Notes: a model not told the origin generated them from the sequence alone. DNA of 46,509 nt from Bacillus sp. EB600 (GCF_024494385.1 NZ_JAEVLT010000036.1:1-46509); one strand, 5' to 3'. Counted from the stretch's first letter, positions 7,833-16,945 are shown. Translations and numbers: made by a program.

Positions 7833-9347
7833 GTGGAAGATAAATTACAACGTTTACGAAACAAACAACTTTTTGATCGTGTTGTTACACCTGAGGAAGC
7901 AGCCAGTTGGATACAAGATGGTAATACAATAGGTTTAAGTGGATTTACTAAATCGGGAGATGCCAAGGCAGTACCTTACGCACTCATAGATCGTGCTAAA
8001 ACTGAAAAATTTAAAGTTAATGTGTATACTGGGGCTTCTATGGGTTCAGACGTTGATAAATTGTTTGCTGAGGCTGGAATCATTAACAAGCGCCTGCCTT
8101 TCCAAGCAGAACCTTCGATGAGAAAATCTATAAATGCAGGAGAAATGTATTTTTCTGATCAACATTTATCACATACAGCCGAATGGATCAGAAACAATGT
8201 CATAGATCCCGTTGACTTCGCCATTATTGAAGCTGTAGCGATCACTGAAGATGGTCAGTTGATTCCAACAACTTCAGTCGGAAATTCAATGGTATTTGCG
8301 CAAAATGCCAAAAATGTAATTGTTGAAATAAACTTAGCTCAGCCAATGGAATTAGAAGGAATCCACGATTGTTATGCTCCAGCTCCACAAGGTCAGCGTA
8401 CACCGATTCCATTGACAAAGCCATCTGATCGAATTGGAACGATTGGAATTCCATTGGACCTTGACAAAGTAAAAGGAGTAATCTTTACAAAACAAGCGGA
8501 TTCTCCGTCTACAATCGTTCCACCTGATAGTGAAACAGTGATCATGGCCCAGCATTTAATTGAATTTTTGCGAGGAGAAATAAAGGCCGGCAGATTAACG
8601 AATTCACTTGCTCCATTGCAATCAGGAATAGGTTCAGTCGCAAATGCAGTATTTCATGGTTTTCTAGATTCGGAATTTACGGATTTAGAAGTGTATTCAG
8701 AAGTTCTTCAGGATGCTGTATTTGATTTGTTTGATGCCGGAAAAGTTAAATTTGCTTCCAGTTGTTCCTTAACTCTATCTGAAGAAAAAATGAAACATTT
8801 CTACGCAAATTTTAATAAATATCGTGATCGGTTAATTTTAAGACCACAAGAAATTTCAAACCATCCGGAACTAATCCGCCGCATGGGATTAATTTCGATT
8901 AATACTGCACTTGAAATAGATATTTATGGTAATGTTAATTCAACACATGTTCTCGGGACAAAAATGATGAATGGAATCGGAGGCTCTGGTGACTTTGCAA
9001 GAAATGCACGTCTTGGCATTTTTGTCACCAAATCAATTGCAAAGGATGGAAAAATCTCAAGTATTGTTCCATTTGCTTCTCACATTGACCATACAGAACA
9101 TGACGTCGATGTAATTGTTACGGAACAAGGATATGCGGATCTACGTGGATTAGCACCAAGAGAACGCGTGAAGCTTATCATTGAAAATTGCGCTCATCCA
9201 ATGTATCGTGACCAATTAAGAGAGTATTACGAAGAAGCTTTGCAAAGCGGGGGACAAACTCCACACATCCTCGAAAAAGCTTTTTCCTGGCATATCAATT
9301 TTGCAAAAAACGGAACAATGCTTCAAAAGGTTTTACAACAAAATTAA
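7833..9347 (+). CDS. Acetyl-CoA hydrolase / succinyl-CoA:acetate CoA-transferase family enzyme
   Basis: 504 residues, full length for the Cat1/AarC family. It moves CoA between acyl-CoA and acetate (or hydrolyses acetyl-CoA). The expected catalytic Glu is in LEVYSEVLQD (E290), and the C-terminal GNVNSTHVLGTKMMNGIGG and VTEQGYADLRGL blocks are intact. GTG start behind AGAGGG. A perfect cre site lies just upstream and a LytTR regulator gene precedes it, which points to carbon-controlled acetate or acyl-CoA metabolism. Whether the acceptor is acetate, propionate or another acid cannot be read. Confidence 0.9.
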   Translation: MEDKLQRLRNKQLFDRVVTPEEAASWIQDGNTIGLSGFTKSGDAKAVPYALIDRAKTEKFKVNVYTGASMGSDVDKLFAEAGIINKRLPFQAEPSMRKSINAGEMYFSDQHLSHTAEWIRNNVIDPVDFAIIEAVAITEDGQLIPTTSVGNSMVFAQNAKNVIVEINLAQPMELEGIHDCYAPAPQGQRTPIPLTKPSDRIGTIGIPLDLDKVKGVIFTKQADSPSTIVPPDSETVIMAQHLIEFLRGEIKAGRLTNSLAPLQSGIGSVANAVFHGFLDSEFTDLEVYSEVLQDAVFDLFDAGKVKFASSCSLTLSEEKMKHFYANFNKYRDRLILRPQEISNHPELIRRMGLISINTALEIDIYGNVNSTHVLGTKMMNGIGGSGDFARNARLGIFVTKSIAKDGKISSIVPFASHIDHTEHDVDVIVTEQGYADLRGLAPRERVKLIIENCAHPMYRDQLREYYEEALQSGGQTPHILEKAFSWHINFAKNGTMLQKVLQQN

Positions 9348-9373
9348 TTTTTTAAAATCAAACAACAAACATG

Positions 9374-9401
9374 ACCTTATCCAAAGTGGGTAAGGTTTTT
9401 T
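9374..9401 (+). terminator. Terminator after the CoA-transferase
   Basis: ACCTTATCC pairs with GGGTAAGGT (one G-T pair), followed by T's. Confidence 0.8.
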
Positions 9402-9460
9402 CCATGTTTTAGGAAACTATAGATTTGGTCACTGTGGATAACTTTTTACTGAGTGAGACT

Positions 9461-9606
9461 CGTCCAGCTCCAGCGCCCAGCGGCTAGTGTCCTTCGCTCA
9501 TCTCCCTTCGATAAGTCAACATCGGATCGCTATCGCTCTCCGTGTTTCCTTTATCTCAGTCGAAGTGCTCTAGGCCATACGCCGCTAAACGGGCGCTTGC
9601 GCTTTT
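9461..9606. repeat. Structured intergenic repeat element
   Basis: Local GC is far above the surroundings. Nested complementary blocks form a long imperfect hairpin: AGCGCCC (9472) with GGGCGCT (9591), GCGGC (9480) with GCCGC (9581), CTTCG (9492) with CGAAG (9561), GATAA (9510) with TTATC (9551). I recall near-identical GTCCAGCTCCAGCGCC...GGGCGCTTGCGCTTTT elements between genes in many Bacillaceae genomes. Only one copy is in this window. It carries no gene. Confidence 0.65.
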
Positions 9607-9721
9607 GTTCTTTACAAAATCTAATCCAAAAGAATATTTGCTATTTTAAAGATAAACACTCAATATTAGGGCAGGATGCAACTCTTATGAAAGTAAGTTA
9701 AAAAAGAAAGAAGGGATTTTT

Positions 9722-10939
9722 TTGCCTGATTTTGTATCATTGGGTGTATCAAAAGTTTTAGCAAAAACGTTGAGTACTTACGGTGTTGTCACACCAACCC
9801 CCGTCCAGGAACGAGCCATTCCTTCGATAATGGCAGGAAAAGATATCATCGCACAGGCCCAAACTGGAACAGGTAAAACACTTGCGTTTATTCTGCCAAT
9901 TCTCGGAAAAATCAATCCAAATACTAGCCATCCCTCTACATTAATTGTTACTCCTACAAGGGAATTAGCTTTGCAAATTAAAGAGGAAATTGAAAAATTG
10001 ATCATGAATTTGGATGGAATCCACGTTTTGGCTGCTTATGGGGGGCAAGACGTAGAAAAGCAATTGAAAAAGTTAAGGAGAAATGTTCAGATTGTCGTTG
10101 GAACACCTGGACGTTTGTTGGACCATATCAGAAGAGGAACATTACAACTCTCACAGATAAACTGTCTTATTCTTGATGAAGCAGATCAAATGCTCCATAT
10201 TGGTTTTTTAAATGAAGTTGAACAAATCATTAAGGAAACCCCTTCAAACAGGCAATCTCTGCTGTTTTCGGCTACGATTCCAGCTGAAATTAGAGAAATA
10301 GCACATAAATATATGCTTAATCCAGAATATATCCAAATTGAAAAAGTTCAAGGCCCTGCGGAAAATGTGAAGCAGATGGCATACCTTACAACCGATCGTG
10401 CTAAACAAGCAACTCTTATCGAATTAATTGAAACCCATCGGCCCTTTTTAGCAGTTATTTTTTGCCGAACAAAGCGAAGAGTGAGCAAGCTTTATGATGC
10501 GCTTAAATCCAATGGATTTAATTGTGATGAATTACATGGTGATCTATCACAAGCAAAGAGAGAAAGGGTCATGAAGCGTTTTCGAGATGCAGAGATTCAA
10601 TTACTGATTGCGACGGATGTAGCAGCAAGAGGTCTAGATGTAGAAGGCGTTACACATGTATATAATTATGATATACCTCAAGACTCAGAAAGTTATATTC
10701 ATCGGATTGGGAGAACAGGGCGTGCAGGGACAAGAGGCATCGCCATAACACTCTATTCTTCAAAAGACCACGCTTTTCTTGCTATAATTGAAAAAGAACT
10801 GAACATAACAATACCAAAACAAAATCTAGTGAAAACAAGCCAAAACCCAGAAGATAAACCTATTACACATAAAGGCCAAGGATCAAATACTGGAAGAAAT
10901 TCTTTCAAAACAGCTCCAGTGAAAAGGAGAAGAAAATAA
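9722..10939 (+). CDS. DEAD-box ATP-dependent RNA helicase
   Basis: 405 residues with all core motifs: Q-motif region TPTPVQ (24-29), Walker A AQTGTGKT (46-53), PTREL, TPGR (128-131), DEAD (152-155), SAT (183-185), ARGLDVEG and HRIGRTGRAG. The tail is basic (APVKRRRK) and could bind RNA. It unwinds structured RNA in cold response, ribosome assembly or mRNA decay. It lacks the long C-terminal domains of CshA and DbpA, so no specific symbol is given. TTG start behind AAGGG. The next gene begins 47 bases after the stop. Confidence 0.92.
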   Translation: MPDFVSLGVSKVLAKTLSTYGVVTPTPVQERAIPSIMAGKDIIAQAQTGTGKTLAFILPILGKINPNTSHPSTLIVTPTRELALQIKEEIEKLIMNLDGIHVLAAYGGQDVEKQLKKLRRNVQIVVGTPGRLLDHIRRGTLQLSQINCLILDEADQMLHIGFLNEVEQIIKETPSNRQSLLFSATIPAEIREIAHKYMLNPEYIQIEKVQGPAENVKQMAYLTTDRAKQATLIELIETHRPFLAVIFCRTKRRVSKLYDALKSNGFNCDELHGDLSQAKRERVMKRFRDAEIQLLIATDVAARGLDVEGVTHVYNYDIPQDSESYIHRIGRTGRAGTRGIAITLYSSKDHAFLAIIEKELNITIPKQNLVKTSQNPEDKPITHKGQGSNTGRNSFKTAPVKRRRK

Positions 10940-10986
10940 TTGGCAGTGCAGGGTTACTAGAAATGATAAAGGAGGAGACATCACAA

Positions 10987-11619
10987 ATGTTAAAAGACAG
11001 AATCATTCAAGATTTAACAAAACGGATAGAGGAGCAACAAACGCTACAGAAAAAGGATAACGTAAAGGTTGAACTCTTTAATGAGGAATTAAATTATAGT
11101 ATAATCCATCAATTGATTCCCGAAGATGTGCAAGAAAAAATCTCTTTTGTTGAAAAAAACGCTGATTTACGGCTTTCAAATGCCTACATAGAACGATGCG
11201 ATAAAGAAACCGAGGAAATGATTTCTAAAGAGGAATCTGACTTTTTAAAACAGCCGCTTGAATTTCTAAAAAAGCATAAGAATGAGTTTATTTATTTTGA
11301 ATCTGAATGGCTTGATTTGATTGGGGTAGATGCTATTTCCCTTGAGGCAGATGATGTCTTTGGAACCTATGATGTCATGTTGGGATTAAAACTTCAGAAG
11401 AAATATGAAACCGTCTTAAGAGAGCAGTTGAATCGTTTCTTATCAGGAGAGGAACCCAAATTTGATTTGGTGTTTAATCATGATGATGGCTTATGGGATT
11501 TAAATTTTACGCTAAACTATGTAGCAGGTTTCAAAAATGAGCTATCAGTAGGTGAAACATTCCTGATGATCTATCGGTTCTTATTTAACCTTGTTGATCA
11601 AGTAGAAAGTAACCATTAA
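10987..11619 (+). CDS. Uncharacterised Bacillaceae protein
   Basis: 210 residues, acidic, soluble and without signal or membrane segments. Distinctive blocks are NAYIERCDKETEEMI, FEWLDLIGVDAISLEADDVFGTYDV-like text in the middle (seen as EWLDLIGVDAISLEADD) and GLWDLNFTLNYVAGF near the end. The length of the conserved blocks argues for a real conserved protein, but I cannot name a function. I chose the ATG at 10987 because AAAGGAGG lies about 9 bases before it; the in-frame ATG at 10963 is upstream of that site. Confidence 0.75.
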   Translation: MLKDRIIQDLTKRIEEQQTLQKKDNVKVELFNEELNYSIIHQLIPEDVQEKISFVEKNADLRLSNAYIERCDKETEEMISKEESDFLKQPLEFLKKHKNEFIYFESEWLDLIGVDAISLEADDVFGTYDVMLGLKLQKKYETVLREQLNRFLSGEEPKFDLVFNHDDGLWDLNFTLNYVAGFKNELSVGETFLMIYRFLFNLVDQVESNH

Positions 11620-11694
11620 TAAGTAAATCATTACTAATGACATATACATAAGGGATGATTATTTTTAAAAATTTAAAAGAGATTAGGTGAGATA

Positions 11695-12459
11695 GTGAGA
11701 GTGATCTCCATTTGTCCAAGCAATACAGAACTAATTGACTACTTGGGATTATCGAATCAACTTGTTGGAATCGATGATTATTCTGATTGGCCAAAGTCGA
11801 TTACAAACCTACCACGGTTAGGCGCGGATTTATCAATTAATATGGAGATGGTTGAGCAATTAAAACCAGATCTAGTCCTTGCCTCTTTAAGTGTTCCCGG
11901 TATGGAAAAAAACGTTGTTGCTTTAAAAGAGCGAGGAATTCCTCATCTCGTTTTAAATCCACAGTCTTTGAAAGATATTGAAACGGATTTGATCAGAACA
12001 GCTGAGGCCCTTCAAAACAAGGAGAGCGGTTTGGAGGCAGCTAGCAAGTTTCGTGCTAGGCTTGAAAGTCTAAGAGAAAAATGGGGGAATAAAGAATTTA
12101 AGCCATCCATCTATTGGGAATGGTGGCCGAAGCCTATTTTTACCCCAGGAAAATTAAATTGGCTAACCGAAATATCAGAAGCTGCCGGAGCACAAAATCT
12201 CTTTGCTGATGTTGAATTGGCAAGTGTTCAAACAGAATGGCAGGATATAGTAAATCGAAAGCCGGATTTTATTTGCCTCGCTTGGGTTGGTGTAAGAAGA
12301 GAAAAGATCCAGAAGAGCATGGTGAAGAAGCGTCCAGACTTTGAATTGCTTACCGAATTAAATGATGAGAAAATATTGATTCTTGAGGAAGAACTTTTTT
12401 GCCGGCCATCACCAAGACTGCTGGATGGTCTTGAAAAGCTTGCTCGCCTAATTCACTAG
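11695..12459 (+). CDS. BtuF-like cobalamin/ferrichrome-type binding protein without signal peptide
   Basis: 254 residues of the PF01497 periplasmic-binding fold: RVISICPSNTELIDYLG, a central helix with LKPDLVLAS, and EISEAAGAQNLFAD in the second lobe. Such proteins normally deliver cobalamin or siderophores to ABC importers. Here the chain starts directly in the first strand with no lipobox or signal, so it is predicted cytoplasmic, and no permease or ATPase genes are near. Stand-alone cytosolic members exist in Bacillus; their ligand is unknown. GTG start behind TTAGGTGA. Confidence 0.8.
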   Translation: MRVISICPSNTELIDYLGLSNQLVGIDDYSDWPKSITNLPRLGADLSINMEMVEQLKPDLVLASLSVPGMEKNVVALKERGIPHLVLNPQSLKDIETDLIRTAEALQNKESGLEAASKFRARLESLREKWGNKEFKPSIYWEWWPKPIFTPGKLNWLTEISEAAGAQNLFADVELASVQTEWQDIVNRKPDFICLAWVGVRREKIQKSMVKKRPDFELLTELNDEKILILEEELFCRPSPRLLDGLEKLARLIH

Positions 12460-12544
12460 CGCGATTATGGCTTAGGAGGCTGCAGGAGTTGGTTTAACAT
12501 ACCATTTTGATTCAAAGAGACCCACCAATACTTTTAATGTCTTA

Positions 12545-12580
12545 AAGGCACAATCCATATTACGGATTGTGCCTTTTTTT
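12545..12580 (+). terminator. Terminator between convergent genes
   Basis: AAAGGCACAATCC pairs with GGATTGTGCCTTT across an 8-base loop, followed by eight T's on the plus strand. It ends the BtuF-like gene and abuts the stop of the minus-strand gene. Confidence 0.9.
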
Positions 12581-12864
12581 TAAAATCCTCCGCCTCTTAC
12601 ATTGTCACTGGATTCATTGCCGGATTCTGAAGGGCCTGACCAAAGCCCTCTTTGGTTTGTAGTTAATCTGAATAAGGCAACAATTAATGCAATGCGAATA
12701 GCTAAGCGTACTGAGCGACCTCTAATCCTTGACTGTAGAATAATGGTATCGGATCCAACATAAACAAGTGTACCGGTATAAGTACCTTCAGATGTAATTA
12801 CTTCGACCTCTTTGTTTAAAAGACCATGTGCAAATGTATTGAAATTTTGTCCTTGTCTGCTCAT
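12580..12864 (-). CDS. Small Sm-like (DUF2642-type) protein
   Basis: 94 residues. The first 60 resemble an Sm-like beta barrel: a helix (NFNTFAHGLLNKEVEV), then strands VITSEGTYTGTLVYVGSDTIIL. This matches small Bacillus proteins annotated DUF2642, some tied to spores. The tail is Gly/Ser/Asn-rich (SGPSESGNESSDNVRGGGF). I chose the ATG at 12864: AAAGGAG lies about 10 bases upstream of it and touches the GTG at 12876. Family call is tentative. Confidence 0.65.
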   Translation of the reverse strand: MSRQGQNFNTFAHGLLNKEVEVITSEGTYTGTLVYVGSDTIILQSRIRGRSVRLAIRIALIVALFRLTTNQRGLWSGPSESGNESSDNVRGGGF

Positions 12865-13121
12865 GTATGTCAACACTCCTTTCTTATCTTATTTAATGCA
12901 GTTCTTGATAAATTGAATGGACTTTTAAATAGGCAGCAGTGGATTTTTTTAAAAGAGATAAATGTCTAATTCGGGCCATCTGTCTAAGCAAACGAATTAA
13001 TTTTTTATAATTGAAAAAAACCTTTAAATTGATTTTCTTAGCAAATTTGAATAAATGTCCTATGCTCACCATTTATCGGAATAATATGTTATAATATTCT
13101 GAAAAAAAGAGGTGTAAGATA

Positions 13122-13607
13122 TTGGAGGAGAAGGTAGTAGAAGCGATTCAAGACGACTATCCGGATGATTTTTCATGGTGCTATGGATGCGGCCGTTTAA
13201 ATGAAAAGGGCCACCATTTACGAACGGGGTGGCAAGGGGATCAGACATTGACCATTTTTACACCCCAACCAGAACACACAGCATTACCTGGTTTTGTATA
13301 TGGGGGGATTATTGCGTCATTAATTGATTGTCACGGAACAGGTTCAGCTTCACTTGCGTTGCATCGAAAAAATGGACATATGAATGGCGATGGATCTGAA
13401 CCTCCTCGATTTGTAACAGCTTCTTTGCATGTAGACTATGTTAAGCCAACACCACATGGGGTACCATTGAAAGCGATTGGAGCCGTGTATGAGATTCATC
13501 CGAAAAAATGGAGAGTAGAGACTGAGGTATTTGCTAATGGTGTTGTTTGTGCACGAGGCGAGGTTGTTGCTGTTGTCATGCCAAGCACTTTCGTTCAAAA
13601 GAACTAA
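13122..13607 (+). CDS. Hotdog-fold (PaaI-type) acyl-CoA thioesterase
   Basis: 161 residues. Features of the 4HBT/PaaI family are present: a Cys pair CYGCG near the N-terminus, PGFVYGGIIASLIDCHGTGSA carrying the GG-helix with the catalytic acid, and TASLHVDYVKPTP as the long strand. It should hydrolyse an acyl-CoA thioester; the acyl group is unknown. TTG start behind AGAGGTG. A TATAAT hexamer at 13090-13095 is a plausible -10, but I see no good -35. Confidence 0.82.
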   Translation: MEEKVVEAIQDDYPDDFSWCYGCGRLNEKGHHLRTGWQGDQTLTIFTPQPEHTALPGFVYGGIIASLIDCHGTGSASLALHRKNGHMNGDGSEPPRFVTASLHVDYVKPTPHGVPLKAIGAVYEIHPKKWRVETEVFANGVVCARGEVVAVVMPSTFVQKN

Positions 13608-13646
13608 ATTATGTATCTATTTTTTTGTTTGTTACAACACTTCAGT

Positions 13647-13670
13647 AAAGAGAGCCCTTCAGCTCTCTTT
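13647..13670. terminator. Bidirectional terminator
   Basis: AAAGAGAGC pairs with GCTCTCTTT across a 6-base loop. It separates the thioesterase gene from the convergent small gene whose stop codon touches it. Confidence 0.8.
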
Positions 13671-13969
13671 TAGCTTAAATTTTCATCTGAAGCAGTGTAC
13701 GGTGATCCGGTTGACGTGTGTTGATTTATCCAGCCAAGGGATGCTTCAGAAACAGCTATCCAATTTGGGATTTTCTCTTTATGTTGTTCCACCCAGCTCA
13801 TACCATACTGTGGGTCTAAGTTATACTCATCACATTGAGATAAGAATGACTGAATCGTTGTTTCATTACAATTTTCCCATGAACCACATGTATTGCTCCA
13901 AATGTTTTCTATCTTAGTCTGTAATGAAACTTCATTTATGAAATCTGAAAATTGGTTTTCATTTGTCAT
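13670..13969 (-). CDS. Hypothetical protein
   Basis: 99 residues with a strong ribosome site (GAGGAGGTG, 6 bases before ATG). Acidic and soluble; three Cys including CGSWENC, and Trp-rich. The middle (TTIQSFLSQCDEYNLDPQYGMSWVEQHKEKIPNW) is helical. No signal peptide. I do not recognise the family. Confidence 0.6.
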   Translation of the reverse strand: MTNENQFSDFINEVSLQTKIENIWSNTCGSWENCNETTIQSFLSQCDEYNLDPQYGMSWVEQHKEKIPNWIAVSEASLGWINQHTSTGSPYTASDENLS

Positions 13970-14292
13970 GTCAACACCTCCTCATGTTAAATTTCTAATC
14001 AATCCATTACAGTATTTCCAAAGTGATAAATTTCAAATAATCATTTTAAAAAATTTTTTTAAAGCCAATCGTGTATAACATGCTCTGTGACCATTTAAAG
14101 TAGAGTTTATGCGAATTCATTTGATATTGATATTTATATGCTTTATTAAGGTTAGCGCATTCAAAGGAATTAGGCTCTCTTTGAGCAGTATTTTTTAAAA
14201 AATTATGCAATTATACTATAATGCTGTTGATGTAAGAAAGAGAAGATGTAAACAAGAATATACAGTTATTATTGAAAGCAGGCATGTGTGTA
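13970..14292. other. Intergenic, no gene seen
   Basis: AT-rich region between divergent genes. A TATAAT at 14217-14222 could be a -10 for the kinase gene; no clear -35 or operator. Confidence 0.4.
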
Positions 14293-15240
14293 ATGATTGA
14301 ATGGCAAGGTAATATTGTACTTGAAAATGGGCAATTAAATGAAATGGTCATTTTAAAAAGAGAACCTTTATATACAGGAACGAATGGAAAAGTGATCGAA
14401 AGATTTTTTATCACTCCTAATGAAAGCTTTATTTTTAAGCCGTTAACCAACGACGAACAAATCGGTAAGGAAGTTTGGGTCCAAGAAAATATCTTATCTG
14501 TATTTCCAGATTTCTATCCTAAGATAATCGCAAAATCATCAGTCAATAGACCGGAAAATAGTTGGATCGTTTATTCGGATCTAGGTCCTATTAAACACGA
14601 ATTCACATTAGAAATTCTCAAAAATGTGACCAAACAAATGGTCTGGTGGCATTCACTTCCAATAGATGGATGGAAGGATGCACAATTAAACGGGCCAAAA
14701 CCAAAAATTGAAACGATAAAAGCCGAACTGTTTCGAAGCAAAGACAAGGTAATTGAAACAGTAACAAATCTTAACCTGCCAAAAAAGACAATGAGCAAGT
14801 TGTTTTTGCTGCTTGAAAAAAAGATTTTTTCAAAAACGCTTGTATTGTCTCACGGTGATCTTCACCTGGGTAATTACGGAACTTCTCAAAACAAGTTAGT
14901 AATCATCGATTGGGAATACGCTCATTTAAATACACGGTTTTGGGATTTATATCATTTAATCGATCTTTCACATCCTTTACACTCAAAAACGGTTACAAGT
15001 GAATTGAGAAATAAAATTCTTACCGAATACTATGATCAAGCAAGTACATATGGGATTGAGACAAATCGAGAAAATTTTAAAAATGAATATTATTTGTTTT
15101 CTGCAACTTTCTCCTTGTGGATGATCATGCTTATCGAAGGTGATTTGAAGCGAAAAGACGACAGATGGCCGGAAGAAATTTTAAGAAACCAGCTCTTTGA
15201 AACAGCAGCAAGTCTTTTTCATTGTATTGAGGAGCTCTGA
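14293..15240 (+). CDS. Aminoglycoside-phosphotransferase-fold kinase
   Basis: 315 residues. The catalytic loop LSHGDLHLGNYG and metal-binding IIDWEYA of the APH/choline-kinase superfamily are present. The N-lobe has FIFKPL and KEVWVQENILSVFP, matching the ATP-lysine and its partner Glu. The substrate cannot be told; members phosphorylate sugars, choline, spectinomycin or antibiotics, and this is not a known resistance gene. Start choice is uncertain: ATG at 14293 has AGCAGG 10 bases upstream, with an ATG at 14284 and a TTG at 14272 as alternatives. It stands alone. Confidence 0.8.
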   Translation: MIEWQGNIVLENGQLNEMVILKREPLYTGTNGKVIERFFITPNESFIFKPLTNDEQIGKEVWVQENILSVFPDFYPKIIAKSSVNRPENSWIVYSDLGPIKHEFTLEILKNVTKQMVWWHSLPIDGWKDAQLNGPKPKIETIKAELFRSKDKVIETVTNLNLPKKTMSKLFLLLEKKIFSKTLVLSHGDLHLGNYGTSQNKLVIIDWEYAHLNTRFWDLYHLIDLSHPLHSKTVTSELRNKILTEYYDQASTYGIETNRENFKNEYYLFSATFSLWMIMLIEGDLKRKDDRWPEEILRNQLFETAASLFHCIEEL

Positions 15241-15579
15241 CTTCGTGGAAAGTACCTACCACCTTTACGCACTGTTCTATTTTTTTCCAAATGAAACGAA
15301 GCAGTTAAATCTATGCCATTATTGGAAGAGGAAAAGTTTCAAAAGTAGTAATTTTTCATTACAAATATTTCGAGAAAATGACGAAACTTACAGTTTGACA
15401 AATAAATAGGAATTTCAAATTTTTTTGTCGAAATAATAGACTTAGGGGAAAATATTAAGATGTTTGAAAAAGTGTTTCTTGTCTTTCCAGGATGTAAAGG
15501 TACTGACGGGATTTTTGCATAATCTCTATAGGTACTCTTTTATTTGGATAAAATCAGTTTGTTATGTTGGAGGAATAAT
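15241..15579. other. Intergenic before ftsZ
   Basis: About 340 bases with no gene. It contains a Spo0A-box match at 15426-15432. I see no convincing vegetative promoter. Confidence 0.4.
15426..15432 (+). promoter_or_regulatory. Possible Spo0A box upstream of the stand-alone ftsZ
   Basis: Perfect TGTCGAA, 148 bases before the ftsZ start. From base composition such 7-mers are expected several times in 46 kb, and I see some inside genes, so this is only suggestive. Confidence 0.3.
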
Positions 15580-16728
15580 ATGTTGGAATTTGATACTAAT
15601 TTTGATCAATTTGCGGCCATAAAGGTCATCGGGGTTGGCGGTGGGGGTAACAATGCTGTGAACCGGATGGTTGAAGATGGAGTAGAAGGTGTAGAATTTA
15701 TTTCGGTCAATACAGATGCGCAGGCGCTTAAGCAATCCAGGGCGGGGATCACGATGCAAATCGGTGCTACATTAACAAGAGGCTTAGGTGCAGGAGCAAA
15801 TCCGGAAATAGGTAAAAAAGCAGTAGAAGAAAGCAAACGCCAGATCCAAGAAGTGCTACAAGGGGCAGACATGGTTTTTGTTACGGCTGGAATGGGAGGA
15901 GGTACAGGTACGGGGGCAGCACCCGCGATAGCGGAGATCGCCCAAAAGCTGGGTGCTTTGACGATCGGCGTTGTTACCCGTCCGTTTAAATTTGAGGGCA
16001 GGAAGCGGGCAGCAAATGCGGAAAAAGGAATTGAAGCAATGAGAAAAGCGGTCGACACCTTAATTATTATACCTAATGACCGCTTATTGGAAATTGTTAA
16101 TAGGAATACGCCTATGCTTGAAGCATTCCGTGAAGCGGATAATGTTCTGCGCCAAGGTGTACAGGGGATTTCTGATTTAATTGCGGTTCCTGGTTTAATT
16201 AATCTTGATTTTGCAGATGTGAAAACGGTCATGTCTAATAAAGGAACAGCCCTAATGGGAATTGGCATCGCCAAAGGTTCAGACCGTGCAATTGAAGCTG
16301 CACAGAAAGCAATTAACAGTCCGTTACTGGAAACTTCCATTAATGGGGCTCAAGGTGTGCTGATGAACATCACCGGCGGTAGGAATTTAAGCCTTTTTGA
16401 AGTACAGGAGGCGGCAAATATCGTTGCCTCTGCTGCTCATGAGGATTTAAATATGATCTTTGGTTCAATCATTAACGAAGACTTAAAAGATGAAATTATC
16501 GTAACTGTCATTGCAACCGGATTTATCGAGGATGAGTCGCCTATTTCAGAAACAATTTCCCAACCGACACTGGAGGAATGGTCTAATCCAATTCAAAAGG
16601 AACGGAGAAGGCAGCATAATCCGAAAATTGAAGAGGCACCAGTTCAAGATTCTGAACGCCAAACAAACCAATTGGAGGACTCTCTTGATATACCAGCGTT
16701 TTTTCGCAGACGAAATAGACGAAGATAA
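15580..16728 (+). CDS. ftsZ: FtsZ-family division GTPase, stand-alone copy
   Basis: 382 residues, full-length tubulin-like GTPase that forms the division ring. GTP-binding GGGTGTG is at about 106-112, the T7 catalytic loop NLDFADVK at 208-215, and the C-terminal peptide DIPAFFRRRNRRR ends the chain, so it should still polymerise and bind FtsA/SepF/ZapA-type partners. ATG at 15580 behind GGAGG. No ftsA, murein or sigE-region genes adjoin it, unlike the normal ftsAZ locus of Bacillus, and it diverges from the usual sequence (QSRAGITMQIGATL, KGIEAMRKAV). It is probably a second ftsZ. A Spo0A-box match lies upstream and a terminator follows. Confidence 0.9.
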   Translation: MLEFDTNFDQFAAIKVIGVGGGGNNAVNRMVEDGVEGVEFISVNTDAQALKQSRAGITMQIGATLTRGLGAGANPEIGKKAVEESKRQIQEVLQGADMVFVTAGMGGGTGTGAAPAIAEIAQKLGALTIGVVTRPFKFEGRKRAANAEKGIEAMRKAVDTLIIIPNDRLLEIVNRNTPMLEAFREADNVLRQGVQGISDLIAVPGLINLDFADVKTVMSNKGTALMGIGIAKGSDRAIEAAQKAINSPLLETSINGAQGVLMNITGGRNLSLFEVQEAANIVASAAHEDLNMIFGSIINEDLKDEIIVTVIATGFIEDESPISETISQPTLEEWSNPIQKERRRQHNPKIEEAPVQDSERQTNQLEDSLDIPAFFRRRNRRR

Positions 16729-16766
16729 GGAAGTTTTCCCTTCTACTTTCTGATTCCTTATGGTAG

Positions 16767-16810
16767 ACGGAAAAGGGATATAAACCCGGGTCTTTCTTTC
16801 CGTTGTTTTT
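16767..16810 (+). terminator. Terminator after ftsZ
   Basis: ACGGAAA pairs with TTTCCGT enclosing a weaker GGG/CCC stem, then T-run. Confidence 0.6.
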
Positions 16811-16945
16811 AAAAATTAAATGGGTGAGTCTATTAAAATGAGATTAGCAACTTTGCATACGATCCTCAATAAAAAATAACCTGATATTAAATCTTGATCT
16901 AGAAAGTTTTGGTTGGATTTTAATAATATTTGCACAAATGCAAGT

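Noticed and set aside
13531..13917. 128-codon plus-strand frame across the thioesterase end and the convergent gene
   Set aside because: It crosses a terminator hairpin and lies opposite a gene with a strong ribosome site.
15606..16340. 244-codon minus-strand open frame opposite ftsZ
   Set aside because: Lies wholly inside ftsZ on the other strand, has no ribosome site and a composition typical of antisense shadow.
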